Shown: one piece after another, positions 33,346-45,579 of the stretch
Layout of the letters: every line of letters begins with the position of its first letter
How positions within the stretch are numbered: the first letter of the stretch is position 1
From: Tiliqua scincoides
Taxonomy: Eukaryota > Chordata > Lepidosauria > Squamata > Scincidae
Reading direction: 5' to 3'
Assembly: GCF_035046505.1 (NCBI RefSeq)
Contig: NC_089821.1
Location: 61,536,256 to 61,600,255, forward strand
Length of the DNA: 64,000 bases
The notes under the pieces: generated by a model
Told to the model about the DNA's origin: nothing
The model's database searches: none
Seen by the model: the letters and a program-made list of their open reading frames with translations, nothing else
Program-made: the position numbers and the translations under genes

Positions 33346-35531
33346 GGGGGACGGAGCTAACTTTCAGCGAAGTGGCAGTGAACTTTGGGGGTTCCCGAAG
33401 AGACTGCGAAATAGATATGTTTTCATGTGCCTAAACAACTAAGGCACGCTTCGGTGCCAGGAAGACGGTACGAAGAGCTGAGAGCTTGAACGGGGGGTCC
33501 TTAGAAACAGGCAATTTCAAGGATTTCTCTCTGTTTTGCTCTGTGCTGAAGCATATCTATCCCGGGCGACATCTTTGAGTAGCTCGGAGAGCTGAAAACC
33601 CGTCCTCCCACGGCCTAGATACAACAACATCGCAGCGAAAAAAGCTATTAAGAGTGAGTGAACTTGGCTCGTTAAAAAGTTTTACTGAGAACTGTAAGTA
33701 AGAAGTCTGGAGGAGGAGGAGATAATTCAAGATTATTCACGCTGGCCATTAGCCACCCAGGGGGGGAATAGGTGAATTGGTATTTCCCCTGCTGGAGTAT
33801 GTACAAGATTATATATTTTTTTTAATGGTATGTACCGAAGAGAAATAAATAAGTAATCTTCAACGAAGGAAATAAAGTCTACCTTCATTTTCCCAGCAAA
33901 AAGCCTTTATTTAAGCCTGGACACTGCTGGTTTCGGTTTCGGTTTCGGTTTCTCAGCAAGAGGCTTGAATTTTTTTTTTTTCCTTTTGGTCATTTAAAGG
34001 CATACTAACCTAATTTGACTGTGGATTTGATTGACTTTTTTTGGATATAAAAATTTGGAAAGTAGCCCTGGATACAAAATTAGAAAGTAGCCCTGCAGGA
34101 AGTGGCTCGAGTTGGTGTTGATAAAAATGGCTTTTGAAAATCTAAAAGATGATCATGAAAGCCAGGCCTTGTTGGTGGACTTTCTGATGGATTTTAGAAG
34201 AGAAATGGAGCAACAAGTCAGAGAACTCTCTGAACAAATTGGGCAAATAAGCTCCTCCCTTGTAAACTCACGGGAACAGATTATAAACAATAGAGAAGAA
34301 AAAAGAATGGATCAGATGTCAGGTGAAGTTAAAGAAGTGGAGTATTTTGAAATGGGACACGAGATGGAAGAAGCAATTGTTATAATAACTGGGAATCTTA
34401 AGGAAGAAAAAAGACGAAATGTTCAGAGAGCAAGCTGTCTCAAGAAGAGGAAGAATTTATGGATTGAATTCAAGAATAACAGAATAAAAAAGAAGAAAGA
34501 AAAACAGAGGTGGGGACTTAAGAAGAAGTGGAAGAACCAGTAGGAGGACTAAGAGGGAACACCAATAAGATAGAGTACAAAGTAAACAATAAGAAGAAGG
34601 GCGAAATGGTTGAATAATAAATAGAATTTTTTTTTAAACATATTAAATTAAAATAGATGTAAATGAAAATTTGAAATATAAATATTGTGGAAATTAAGTG
34701 GTATTAAAATAAATATTTTATTAATTAGATTAAACTAAAGTGGATGAAAAGGGAATTTGGAATATAAGTATTGTGAAAATTAAAGTGGTAAATATATGAA
34801 ATAAATTAGATGGAACTGCAATTTTGGAATATAAGTATTGTGTAAAATATAGTGGTATTATGACAAATAAAAGGATTATTTTATAAAAAAGAAGGTAAAT
34901 AAAATAAATTATAGATGTCAATTTATTTTGGAGAAAATATTAAATCTGTATTTTGGGTTAATAAATATGTGGTGGATAAGCGAAGTATAATATTATTGTA
35001 ATTGGAGATATTTGTTTTTAGATGTGATATTAGAAATTAAGAATCAGATAAGAGATTGTATTTTAGAGGTTAGTTTAGTGGTAAGAAGAGTCTATAAGTA
35101 AAAATTTGAAGCCTTTTTTGATTGGATAGTTATGGAAAATGATGTATAACCTGTTATAAGAGATATTGAAGGAGGTAATACCATGGTAATCGGAGACTTC
35201 TTTTTTAGATATCATATTAGAAATTACGAATCAGATAAGAAAGATTTTATTTTAGAGACTAGTTTAGTGGTAAGAAGAGTGTATAAGTAAAAGTTTGAAG
35301 TGTTTTTTTATGATGGGATAGATAAGGTTAGAGGAAAAATAAATATTAACCAGTTGGGTTAAAGAATATGATAATTTTTGTATTGATTATTAATTTCGTT
35401 TGGATTAATGTTTGTTGTAATCGATGGCCACCACCCTCGTGTGTAACCTATGTAGTCCTAGCCCTAAGTCTATCCAATTTTCCTTACCTGTATCTGTAAT
35501 AAATAAATAAAGCATTATATTAAAAAAAAAA
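33346..35531 (+). mobile_element. L1-like element with short ORF1 and no ORF2, nested in a hAT
   Basis: A perfect 14-bp duplication AGATCTAAAAAGAA (33332-33345 and 35532-35545) and a terminal A-run (35522-35531) show insertion by target-primed reverse transcription. The element has a 5' UTR of about 780 bases, one open frame at 34127-34543, and a 3' UTR with internal direct repeats (ATATAAGTATTGTG-type units near 34676, 34766 and 34827; a roughly 115-bp unit at about 35005 and 35190) and AATAAATAAATAAAGC before the tail. No reverse transcriptase is present. Confidence 0.82.
34127..34543 (+). CDS. ORF1-like coiled-coil protein of the nested L1-like element
   Basis: 139 codons beginning MAFENLKDDHESQALLVDFL (an in-frame Met also lies five codons upstream). 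The heptad-like run RREMEQQVRELSEQIGQISS predicts a coiled coil as in L1 ORF1p. The C-terminal half is Lys/Arg-rich and lacks the RRM and CTD of a full ORF1p, so it is either a truncated ORF1 or a distinct short product. It belongs to the element. Confidence 0.5.
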   Translation: MAFENLKDDHESQALLVDFLMDFRREMEQQVRELSEQIGQISSSLVNSREQIINNREEKRMDQMSGEVKEVEYFEMGHEMEEAIVIITGNLKEEKRRNVQRASCLKKRKNLWIEFKNNRIKKKKEKQRWGLKKKWKNQ

Positions 35532-35805
35532 AGATCTAAAAAGAAAATATTTTTAAAATTTATACAGTATTTATATTTATAAGTAATAATAAACAGAAAA
35601 AACCCTCAAACATATATCTCCCCATATTTATACATGCTTGCAAACTGCAGGAGCTGAGCTCTTTGCTGGGTAAATAGCAGCTACAGTATCTGATTTTGAA
35701 TAGCCACAGAGCTTGAAACAATTAGTTATCTGATCTTTTCATCACCCTTTGGTGAGCACCAAAAATCAGGTCCCAACCCACAGTTTGAGAACTACTGTCC
35801 TAGAA

Positions 35806-38290
35806 TGCTGTTTTCAACAGAATTTCCTCCACGTTGAACTCAAAAGCATTGCTATACCTTTCTCTTGCCATGCATTATACCCATATCAGGATTCATAAAA
35901 GCCCTGCAGTTCTACCATCTGCCAGTATTAAACTTGAATTTAATATCTCTCCAGTCTCTCGCCTCCTTTTCTTAAAATGCATGTGTTCATTTCCTATTGC
36001 CAGCTTTGAAATCACAAGTGCTTTTGTGTTTTATCATCTGGATCAGAGCAGTTGGTTTCACATCTCTTCTGTGAGGCTATTAACAATGCAGCCATAACCC
36101 AGATTGTGCCTGCATTCTGAACACATAATTTATGAATAATCAGCCCACAATAATAAAATAAAATTGATTTCATTAACAAACCCCTCAATAGTTATATCCT
36201 GCATAAAATTAATGTGTTCTGTTTAGAAAAACTCAATGCAGTACATCAGATAAAATTCATCTGCACATGCAGCCTGCAAAGTGGTACACAATGGCCAAAA
36301 GTGAATAGACTGCTCTGGTATTTGACTTGGCAGGTAAGTATAATATAAGGAGAGCCCCCCATGCATATCATTGCATTCACTATTTCATGGGACATAGGAG
36401 ATTGAGAAAGCTTGTAGAATATGAAAGTGCCAGCATTTTCATTTTCTAAAAGATTACGCTGGCCATTTCCCCCAAGATTTGCAACTGAATATATGTGTAA
36501 CATTTGTAAATCCATGAAGATGAGATCAGCTGCTGTTAGTGGGCAGTGCTAAAGTAGCTGAACGTCAACTACTTTTTCCTATAAGAGCCAAATTGCATTA
36601 TAGGAGGCTGAAGATTTTAATGCTTTCTCTCACAGGAAATTAGCCTGGTCAGGAGATGGTTCTGCGCTAGTCTCTGTGCCATGCCACTGCTGATTGTTAA
36701 ACAAAGGGGTTTTATTGTGCACCCTTCCATGTGCGTAAGGATTTCCCTTTCTAGAATATAACTGGCTCATGTTAAGGTTACCAGAACAAGCATCTTCACC
36801 AAAAATACCAAATGGGCACCAAATTTGGTTAGTGTAACCCTGCTACTCCTCCACCTAAAAGTTTTTCAGTCTGAAGTGATTGGCATGCATGACTCCAGAT
36901 GAGAAGGCAGGATAATGCTGTGTGCCTGGAGAGTAGTCTTCTTTCAAAATATGTTTGTGAATCACCATGTTGATACAGGGCCAAGAAGTATTGTTTTAAA
37001 ATTAGAAAAAGCAAGTGCTTCTTGCTTTGTTTTCCTCTCCTTAAAGAAAATTCCTGCTTCCCCAATCTATGCAATGAGAAACCTGAATATAAACATTGGA
37101 TTAAAGAATGTTCTTTGTGCCACAGCCTTCTGGATTTCATTGCCGTACAAATACACCTCCTGTGCCATAGTGTCCTTTGGAACTTGCCACCTAATCTCTT
37201 TTCCATGAACCTGCTCCCATTTGCTAGTCACAGTAATTTTGTTCCATTGATTTCACTGGAACTAAGCAGGATCAACTTTAATTAGATCAGAATCCATATT
37301 TTTTCAACCTTTAAATAACTGACAGCACTTTTCCTCGTTGAGATCAGATTGCGGCTGGTGTGCCTTTTTCACATGACTTGTTTGATGGGCTAGAACTGTG
37401 GTAATTTGGCATTCTTGACAGCTGATGTCCTGCACCAAAGGCAGCTATAGCCTGTGTGGTTCTTGAAAGAAGTTGGGCAGCTAACTTCATTATGAAATCC
37501 TCTCATATTTGCCTGTGGTTGTCTAGTACATTCCAGCTATTTCTATTAATGAGCAGTCCATTTCATAAAGCATTCTGCGCTACCTCAGATAAGAAGCAGG
37601 ATGCCATTTAACAAGATCCATTCCTGAAATGCAAGACACCAGCCATGAGATGCAAGGCTACCAGGAGTTATTCTTTGCTGATAAAATATTCCTGAGTAAA
37701 AAAATAGAAATGAAAATGGCAAGCTTGCAGCCAGGCAGTTAAAGCTTCTCAGTGGGCTTCTTGCCCAGAAACCAGTTGATTTTGACTCTGTCATTTATAT
37801 TTTTCTAACAAATATACAAAGAAACCAGAGAGGTGGAAAACTACCAGCTGACATGATGAAGCTAAATGGGTTCAAATGAAACAGAATGGAGCAGAATTGT
37901 GCTTCCAGCTCTAGTTCTTGAGTGGCTTCTAGGGAGAACTATTTCTGCCATTGTATGGAGTTTTAGGGGCCTGATTTGAGTGAGGTCTCAGCTCACATTT
38001 TGTTTCAATATTGGAGCTCAGCCCCAGTACCAGTTAAGCAAGAAAGGCTAAAAAAGAGAGTAGCACTGAACGTGTGCAGAATGTCTTCTTTTCATGAGTG
38101 AGCAACGACACACCCTTCTCACACATCTGTGAAGGGTTCTTCAGGAGTGACTGTGTGACACTGTGAGCTCCATTTCTTTTAAGAAGTTACACTGCTGGCC
38201 TTTGCCCGCAGCCAAGATAAGCAATTATTTCACTGATAAAGATGTCATAACAACTCTCAAATCTTTGCAGTCCCCAAATGCATTACTCTA
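35806..38290. other. Intergenic, no recognised feature
   Basis: About 2.5 kb of AT-rich sequence with no exon or named repeat recognised. Confidence 0.4.
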
Positions 38291-38295
38291 GAGCA

Positions 38296-38655
38296 GGGGT
38301 GCCCAAACCCCAGCCCACGGGCCACTTGCAGCCCACTGTGGGTCCCCATCCAGCCCCCAGGGGGTCCCCTCATCTCCTATGGGCACTCAGCCCTCACCCC
38401 AGCCCACACTGGCCCGCTGTGCGAGCTCCGTACCTTGCTTTGCCTCGCTGCCACTGAGCTCAGTGGTAGCGAAGGAAAGACAAGCCCAGCGCGTGCGCAG
38501 GGCCTTTTATAGTGGGAAGGTAACGTGAAACTTGCAGGTCTCATGTTACTTCCCACTATAAAAGACCCTGTGTGCTTGCTGGCTGGTCTCTCCCTGCCTT
38601 GCCCGTGGGCTTGGCTGGGCTCGGCTCCCCTCCCCTCCTGCAACCTGCGCCAGGA
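38296..38655. mobile_element. hAT-like left end plus GC-rich body with hairpin, one-sided
   Basis: CAGGGGTGCCCAAACCCCAG at 38296 is a typical hAT terminus, and the body is GC-rich. Inside is a hairpin: arm 38491-38530 (CTTTTATAGTGGGAAGGTAA core) and arm 38539-38580 (TTACTTCCCACTATAAAAGA core), spaced about 8 bases. The matching right terminus was not found, so the right edge is approximate and the element is probably truncated. Confidence 0.45.
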
Positions 38656-41207
38656 CAGTGAGAGAGGTCAAACTATATGATATGGAAGTAATGACCATGG
38701 GTGGTGTATATGATGGCATTCTGTTGTGTATAGTGAGCTTCTGTTGCTTCATTATAATTATGCCTATGTCAACATTACTCACTCTAACAAGCAAGTTTAT
38801 GTGGTTAAATATCACTAATGAGGGTCCATTACATTGGTACATATGAGTACATGGCCTAAGAGAAGAAAGGGCCTTGGTTTCAGTCCCTGCAGTGATCACT
38901 ACAACACATGAGCCTTGTGCAAAATGGTCCAAAGTGCGCTGTCCAAGGTCCTGAGGGATCATTGCTCTCTTTGAAGGCAAAAAATGAGTCAAGCTCAGAA
39001 ATTAATCAGCTCACATTGAAACATGCATTATGTAAGCTTATCAGTGTTCTGTATTTTGATCTTGTTTGGAACATGGATACATGTGGCACATGACTCGGAG
39101 GAAAATTATGAGAAGTACTTCAGAGCATGTTAATCTTGCAGGAAAGATGCTATAAGAAGTTGGGGGAGCGAAGTGTGCTGCAGAATCTGGAATTGGCAGG
39201 AGACCATGTGTCACAAATAGGAGGAGCAGAAAAATGTCTAGTAGATCACAGGTAGGAAGAGAACTTGCAGAGTGCTACACATTTTGTAGGCAGAAGCAAC
39301 TGTTCTCAGTGTCCTGATTTCTAGATCCTACACAGATTTACATGGGTTTTCCCTGAAAATTTACCATCTCCTCTTCTTAGACAGCTATACTGCTAGTGAG
39401 GATTTAGAAAAATTCAAATTTGCAAATCTCTTTAAGTGGGAAGGCTCTGCAGTGCTGGCAGGCAGAGAGGAGAACTTACAAAGTGTTTTGTCACTTCATA
39501 AGAAGGAATTGCTGCATAGCAACTGCTTCCATCAAATCCAAGGAAAAGTTCTGTACTTTTCTGTAAAAACAAACATTTGGCCAGCAAGGCATGCTCTGGC
39601 AGGCCCTGCTTCAGCTCATCTGCACTCATCTGTAAGACAAGAGCTTTTCCCAGTGAGATGGCAGCTGTGGAGAATCTATTCCGTCTCAACAGAATTTGTC
39701 TGCATCACTGGTAATAACCTGTGCTTCTGACTCAGACAGTTTCTGGTTCCTTCCAAACAGAAGAGGCACACAACCATGACCTTTCCACTCCACCCAATTA
39801 AGTTGAGTGAAAGATTTTTTGGATAACCCGATCTAGCAGCAGCAGTCAACCTTTAGGGCAAATGCCACAAGTCATCACATGTGCCTACACACAGCACACC
39901 CCCTCACACGCTTGCTTCACTGCATGTTTACCTCTATAGGGATTGGGGGGGGAGCAAGCAGCAAAAGTACACTGCCTTGATGCTAGAAGTAGAACATGTG
40001 TTCCCACATGCCAGTTAATTAGCACCACCAACACCCTATCTATGTAGTATCCATACTGTAGGTTGGCCACCCAGAAGCTCCTGGGTGTATTGTGACATGA
40101 GGATGCAGCTATTTTTGAGAAGCTCAAGCTGAGTTGATTGAGTCATTCATCACAGTCTCATTCACGGGTTCTTTCACTATGCATCAAAACTGTGTGATTA
40201 ACTGAGGAGTTGTTTGAGGGAAAAAAAAACATGTTTCTGTGAGGGCAAGCGCAGGCAAACTGTATTACATCTATTAAAGCTAGCTCATTTTGAAACGGCG
40301 TGAAGAATCAACATTTTACATTTCAGTGGGATGAGAAGATAGTTAGCACCCCACTCACATCTCTTTTTGCTTCTTAACCAGGACATTTAGTACTTTATCA
40401 TCACCACATCGCCTTTCAAAGGCAGGCTTGCCCAACTATTACCCAGTGAAGGAAAAGCATTCAGAGCTCATAGTTAGACTAGTTCCACTGAATCTTTATA
40501 TGTACTGTTTCCCTAAGAAGGGATACATCACAGCAGTGCAGCATGAGACAAATGTCAGGTACCACCTCAAGGTCAGCCTTGCTACAAAGCAAGAAGAAGC
40601 AGTTACTTCAGAAGCAGATTCTCAAAGGAGCACCAATTTCCTGACTCAAACATCTGTTGAAGTACGTCATTCAGAAAACAGGCTTTAATTCAATGTAAGG
40701 GATGAAAGTGTGACTTTGTGCTGCACATGTCTAAGGCCAGCACTAAACATGCTAACCTCTGTGTTGGGCACTCAGTGTCCATGCATAAACATTGCTCACA
40801 TTATAGGAATGACAAAAGTTCTCCACTTCCCAAAGAGCTCCACATCCAGAATTTTTCAAGTTACTGTCAATATTGTGTAGTAAAAAGTCTGAGGATTTCG
40901 ATATACCATTCTAGACACCCTCACTTTAGAGAACACACAAATAATGGACTTGGAAACTCCCCCCCTCCCCATGTTTTTCTTCAGACAAGGCTGAGCAAAA
41001 TATGCAGTATTAGCTAGACTGGCCACATTAGTACTCTTATGCCTGTCTTCACCCCTTGAGCTCCTCTTCCTATTTGAGGCATCTCATTATCTTAATAGCT
41101 GGATCATATTGGTCCACTTTACCTTCTCCCTGCTCCATAGTTGACAATCAGCACTGATCATCCCATTAATAACTCGGGTTGATTAAACTGTGTCAGTTCA
41201 TAAAAAG
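38656..41207. other. Intergenic, no recognised feature
   Basis: No exon or repeat that I can name was recognised. Short open frames here do not show coding character. Confidence 0.4.
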
Positions 41208-41938
41208 ATAAGAACAGCCCCACTGGATCAGGCCATAGGCCCATCTAGTCCAACTTCCTGTATCTCACAGCAGCCCACCAAATGCCTCAGGGTGCACACA
41301 AGGCAACAAGAGACCTGTATCCTGGTAACCTCCCTTGCATCTGACATTCTAAGGTAACCCATTTCTAAAATCAGGAGATTGCACATATACACCATGGTGT
41401 ACAACCCGTAATGGACTTTTCCTCCAGAAAAGTCCATTTGCCTGATGCCCTCTTAAAGGCATCTAGACTAGATGCCATCACCACATCCTGTGGCAAGGAG
41501 TTCCACAGACCAACTATACACTGAGTAAAGAAAAGGGTTTTTTTTGTCTGTCCTAACTCTCCCAACACTCAATTTTAGTGGATGTCCCCTGGTTCTGGTG
41601 TTGTGTGAGAGGGAAAATAGTATCTCTCTAGCCATCCCCTGCATAATTTTGTATGTCTCAATTATCCCCTCTCAGACATCTTTTTTCTAGACTGAAGAAC
41701 CCCAAATGCTGTAGCCTTTCCTTATAAGAAAGTACCCCAGGCCAGTAATCATTTTGTTCACTCTCTTCTGCACCTTTTCCATTTCCACAATCTCCTTTTT
41801 GAGATGCAGCAACCAGAACTGGACGTGATACTCCAGGTGTGCCCTTAACATCGATTTGTACAATGGCATTATAACACTAGCTGTTTTATTCTCAACACCT
41901 TTTCTAATGATCCCAAGCATGGAATTAACCTTCTTCAC
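41208..41938 (-). mobile_element. CR1 LINE 3' fragment, moderately diverged
   Basis: Antisense. The + strand shows AAGAACAGCCCCACTGGATC at the 3' end and AATGATCCCAAGCATGGAAT at the truncated 5' side. The encoded C-terminal ORF2 peptide (NSMLGIIRKGVENKTASVIM, FTQCIVGLWNSLPQDVVMAS) is interrupted by several frameshifts, so it is older than the copies at 13.4 and 22.8 kb. Confidence 0.9.
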
Positions 41939-43621
41939 CTCTCACCCTATGGCTAATGGCCTGGAGGTGGCATTAAAGCTACTGGGGAAAACATGTCTGC
42001 CTAACATGACTGGCTATGCAAATACTTCAGTATCCTCTTCCCCTTGGCACTGAATAAGCCTTATCTTGACATAGGGAACATTTGTTTCAACTAGCTATAA
42101 GGCAGCCATAAGTTTGGGAAGTGGTGAGAGGGCCAAGTTTTCCAACCTGTAAGTGGGAATAGACGTATTAATGTTGTGTGTCTCGGGATTAGACCCAACC
42201 AGAGTAGGCTTTGTGTTACCTTTTCTTCCCTGGAACATTATATTGGCTGGCAAGTAGCATCAGGATTTGGGCCAAACAATGACTAGTGAGACTAATTAGT
42301 GAGAGCCCAAACCAAGATCAGTCAAAAGGAGGAGAAGAAAACTTCCCTCTGCAAGCTTTCTCCGATAAATGCAATTACAGCAATCTAGATCAACCAAAGC
42401 CATTCAGAAAGGAAGAAATGCAATTAACTGACATAAATCATGTTAGAGCTTGATTCAACTACACATTAAGTAAAATAGAATGATTTATGTTGTACTTTTT
42501 ACCATTCAAAGTGCTTTAGAAAACAAGAAGATATGAACAGTCTATATAAAAAAACTGAAGCTTTTAAGTACCCCAAAATATAATTTTTATATACCATTTT
42601 CAGCACAGTGTTGCATTCCAACTTGTTAAGCCTTGCTTTCTCTATGGTAGAGAAATGCCAGCATGGCTATTCCCATTTTACAGATGTAGCAAGTCCAATA
42701 GGCTACCCACTCCTATGATTCATCTGACATGGCTGCAGGTGATTTCTAATCTACTCGTGCAAGCCAGTCAAGATTCCATCTGCACCAAGCAGCACCACAT
42801 AATCACACTAGACGGTCTTTAAATACACAGTATGTACAATTGTTCTTATATTAGTTTTCTCGCCTCTCCAGGCCGTGTTCAAACACTGATGACATCCAAT
42901 CTCAGTTGTCCTCTCCAGCTGCTATAAAGGGGAAACTTACAGGTTCAAAAGAGGAACACTTTAAATTGAGAAAGTGGCACAAGGGCACTGGATTATCCCC
43001 CTTCCTCCAGCACTATTGCCTTGATCTAAATCACCGGCCAAAAGAAAAAAAAATGGCTGTTAAGGTTCTAGAATGCTCCTGTCATGTCTAGTTCGATCCA
43101 TTCTGTTTGAGGGGGAGAACAGCCTTTCTTTGCTGTGTCCAACGCTCTGTTCTGCAAACTCCTGTATCTGTGAAGTATCTTCACTTTGTGCCCCCCCCAC
43201 CATGGGGCGACTGCGCAGCAAACATCATAGTTTAAATCCCAAGAAGCCCCCTTGCATTTTCAATGCAAAGATGCTGCAAGCACCAGCCTCCCAGTATATC
43301 ACCTTTGAATCTCTTCTGCTTTTGCATCTGTCCAGGAAACAGCAGCAAGATTGTAGGCTGCAACACAAAACAAAAAGTGGCCTAAATATGAACATTATTA
43401 TGGAATCTTTAAAGATGAAATGTATTCAAGACAAGCAGGCTCAGCTACAATGGAAACCTCTAAGTACTGGTTGTCCTCAACTTCTTAGCATTATCACTGA
43501 TTGATGAAGAATTGATCATTTCTGCTCTCTTAATTCAATTTATCCAAACATTCAAAGGCTGCAGCTGTGAAATAAATCATCCAGCTTCCAAAGTACTGTA
43601 TCACCTGCATCCTAGTAAATG
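41939..43621. other. Intergenic, no recognised feature
   Basis: No exon or named repeat was recognised. Confidence 0.4.
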
Positions 43622-43629
43622 TACTAAAT

Positions 43630-44004
43630 CAGGGGTGCTCACACTTTTTTGGCTCGAGAGCTACTTTGAAACCCAGCAAGGCCCGGAGATCTACCAGAGT
43701 TTTTTTTACAATGTTCGCGCCATCATAACATATAACATTTACGTGTACAATGTATGTTGGTGTACCTTGAGCCCCACTGAGTATAACAGGAATTACTCCT
43801 GAGTAGACATGCCTAGGATTAGGCTGTGAGGCTGCAATCCTAGCCACACTTACCTGGGAGTAAGCCCCATTGAGTACAATGGGCCTTACTCCCGGCATTT
43901 CCTCCCAGAGGCACCTGAAGGGGGGGGGAGTCGGCACTCCGCGATCTACTCATTTTGCCTCGCAATCTACCGGTAGATTGTGATCCACCTATTGAGCACC
44001 CCTG
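43630..44004. mobile_element. hAT-type element with exact 8-bp target duplication
   Basis: TACTAAAT flanks it at 43622-43629 and 44005-44012. The termini share a perfect 12-bp inverted repeat CAGGGGTGCTCA. Inside, AGCTACTTTGAAACCC and CAATCTACCGGTAGATTGTG are characteristic of a non-autonomous hAT. Two family C units lie within (43771-43824 and 43831-43892). Confidence 0.88.
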
Positions 44005-44012
44005 TACTAAAT

Positions 44013-45030
44013 CCACCCCCACAACTGCCTGACATCCTTCCCAGAATCTTTTAGCAGACAAAACACAAGCAAGTGAGCAAAGAAACAACCTTTCGGGTAT
44101 CAACTCCTTTGGGGCTCTTGGGGAACTGATTCTTGGGGAAACACATGTTCATAGATATGCCATCGCTGAATATCTCCTATGAATAAGCATGCCGCAAATG
44201 GATCCCTGATAAAGATCAAAGGGCTTGACTAGCCTTGAGATGCCAAGGATAACTCAGGCACAGGGCCAATTTCATCACCAGCTCAGTGCTCTTTATACCA
44301 CCCATGTGAAAGATTGAATCAAGGACAGCAAATAGGAAACCAAATGTTTGCAATGTTCTGCTTGATTCCAGCTCATGGAACTGTGAAGATCAGTTTGAAA
44401 GCTGGTGGCTCTGTTGGAAAATCCACATTCAGGAGGATTCTTCTGCTGTCTTTTTGATTAATGGAAAAAATACCCCCCTTCACGATCTCAGTAACATTTG
44501 CCTTAATCATATATCCCCCCCAATCACTTTCACACACCTGCCCTCCTACCAGCACACCACTCCTTCTAAAATACAGTCAGCATATATTTTTAAATCCAGA
44601 TTTGCACCCCTAAATGTACATACTATGAAGCAAGTCCAAATGAAATCAGCTGGACCTTCTGAATACGCATGTTTAGGAGTGAGCTGTAAAGCATGCAGTT
44701 TGGAAGCATATGCAAAATGAACACATTCGCTTATACTGAGATGATTTTCATCATTGCTTCTAGGAAGAGAAATTGTGTTTGCTTGATGGAGAATCCAGAT
44801 CTCTCTGGTAGTGAATGTTACAGAGAAGTAAACACTGAACTGTGGCAGGAAGGTGGTTCAAGTACATCATCCAATACATTTTGACAAAACATCTTCCTTA
44901 CACCAACTACATGTTCTCCCCCCATAAGTCATGCTTCCTTGGAATTCTAGTTCTGCTCACAGGATATTTATTATTCTTTTTCAACATCTCTGAGGTAATT
45001 TTTCCCCATGACTTATCCTGTAAAAACAAA
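44013..45030. other. Intergenic; one decayed family C repeat
   Basis: At about 44610-44690 a strongly diverged family C copy can be made out (AAGCAAGTCCAAATGAAATC, ACGCATGTTTAGGAGTGAGC). Nothing else was recognised. Confidence 0.4.
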
Positions 45031-45121
45031 GGGCACAATCCTAACCAGGTCTACTCAGAAATAAGACCTATTGTGTTCAATAGGACTTACTCCCAAGAAA
45101 GTGAGGTTAGGATTGCAGCCT
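45031..45121. repeat. Family C palindromic repeat, well preserved
   Basis: GGGCACAATCCTAACCAGGT at the left and GAGGTTAGGATTGCAGCC at the right are inverted repeats. It is almost the same as 22575-22665 and directly abuts a family A element on its right. Confidence 0.75.
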
Positions 45122-45123
45122 AA

Positions 45124-45296
45124 GGGCCCAATCCTATCCAACTTTCCAGCATTGGTGCAGCTGCAATGCAGCCCTGAGGTAAGGGAACAAATGCGCCCAT
45201 AGCTTGAGGAGGTATCTGTGACTGTCTCCCCACCACAGCATGCAGTGCACACCCCATTGGCATGGCTGCACCAGCACTGGAAAATTGGCTAAATCT
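45124..45296. repeat. Family A palindromic MITE
   Basis: The left end GGGCCCAATCCTATCCAACT and a right end GCACTGGAAAATTGGCTAAA are the inverted termini, the right one decayed. The centre is AGGTAAGGGAACAAATGCGC. Confidence 0.65.
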
Positions 45297-45366
45297 GTGT
45301 TGTATGTCATCTACACAGCTATTCAGATCATAGTAAAGCAGCAGCTGACTTTTATGCAAACAGAGA

Positions 45367-45450
45367 TGCAATCCTAAACATACTTACCTAGGAATAGGCT
45401 GCACTGAATTCCATGGGACTCACTTCTGAGTACTCATGCGCAGGATTGTG
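45367..45450. repeat. Family C palindromic repeat
   Basis: GCAATCCTAAACATACTTAC, CATGGGACTCACTTCTGAGT and GCAGGATTGTG give the palindromic layout. Confidence 0.65.
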
Positions 45451-45579
45451 TTGTAAAACATCAACACTTTCTCTGAAGAACTGAACTAAATAGAAGTCAA
45501 GATGTTCACAATTAAAAAGGTTGACACAAATCCATGTAACTCAGGCTTCTTAATCTGGATGAAGTAACACAGGCCTTTT

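Larger units (their letters stand above)
33232..35797. mobile_element. hAT-type element split by an L1-like insertion
   Basis: An exact TCCTAGAA duplication flanks it (33224-33231 and 35798-35805). The left end is CAGTGTTTCCCAAACTTTTT and the right end, inverted, CAGTAGTTCTCAAACTGTGG. Only about 370 bases belong to the hAT; the remaining 2.2 kb is the nested element at 33346-35531, so the hAT is the older of the two. Confidence 0.85.

Noticed and set aside
33929-33952. GTTTCG hexamer repeated about four times, considered as a telomere-like or regulatory array
   Set aside because: Too short, not a vertebrate telomere unit, and inside the 5' UTR of an L1-like element.
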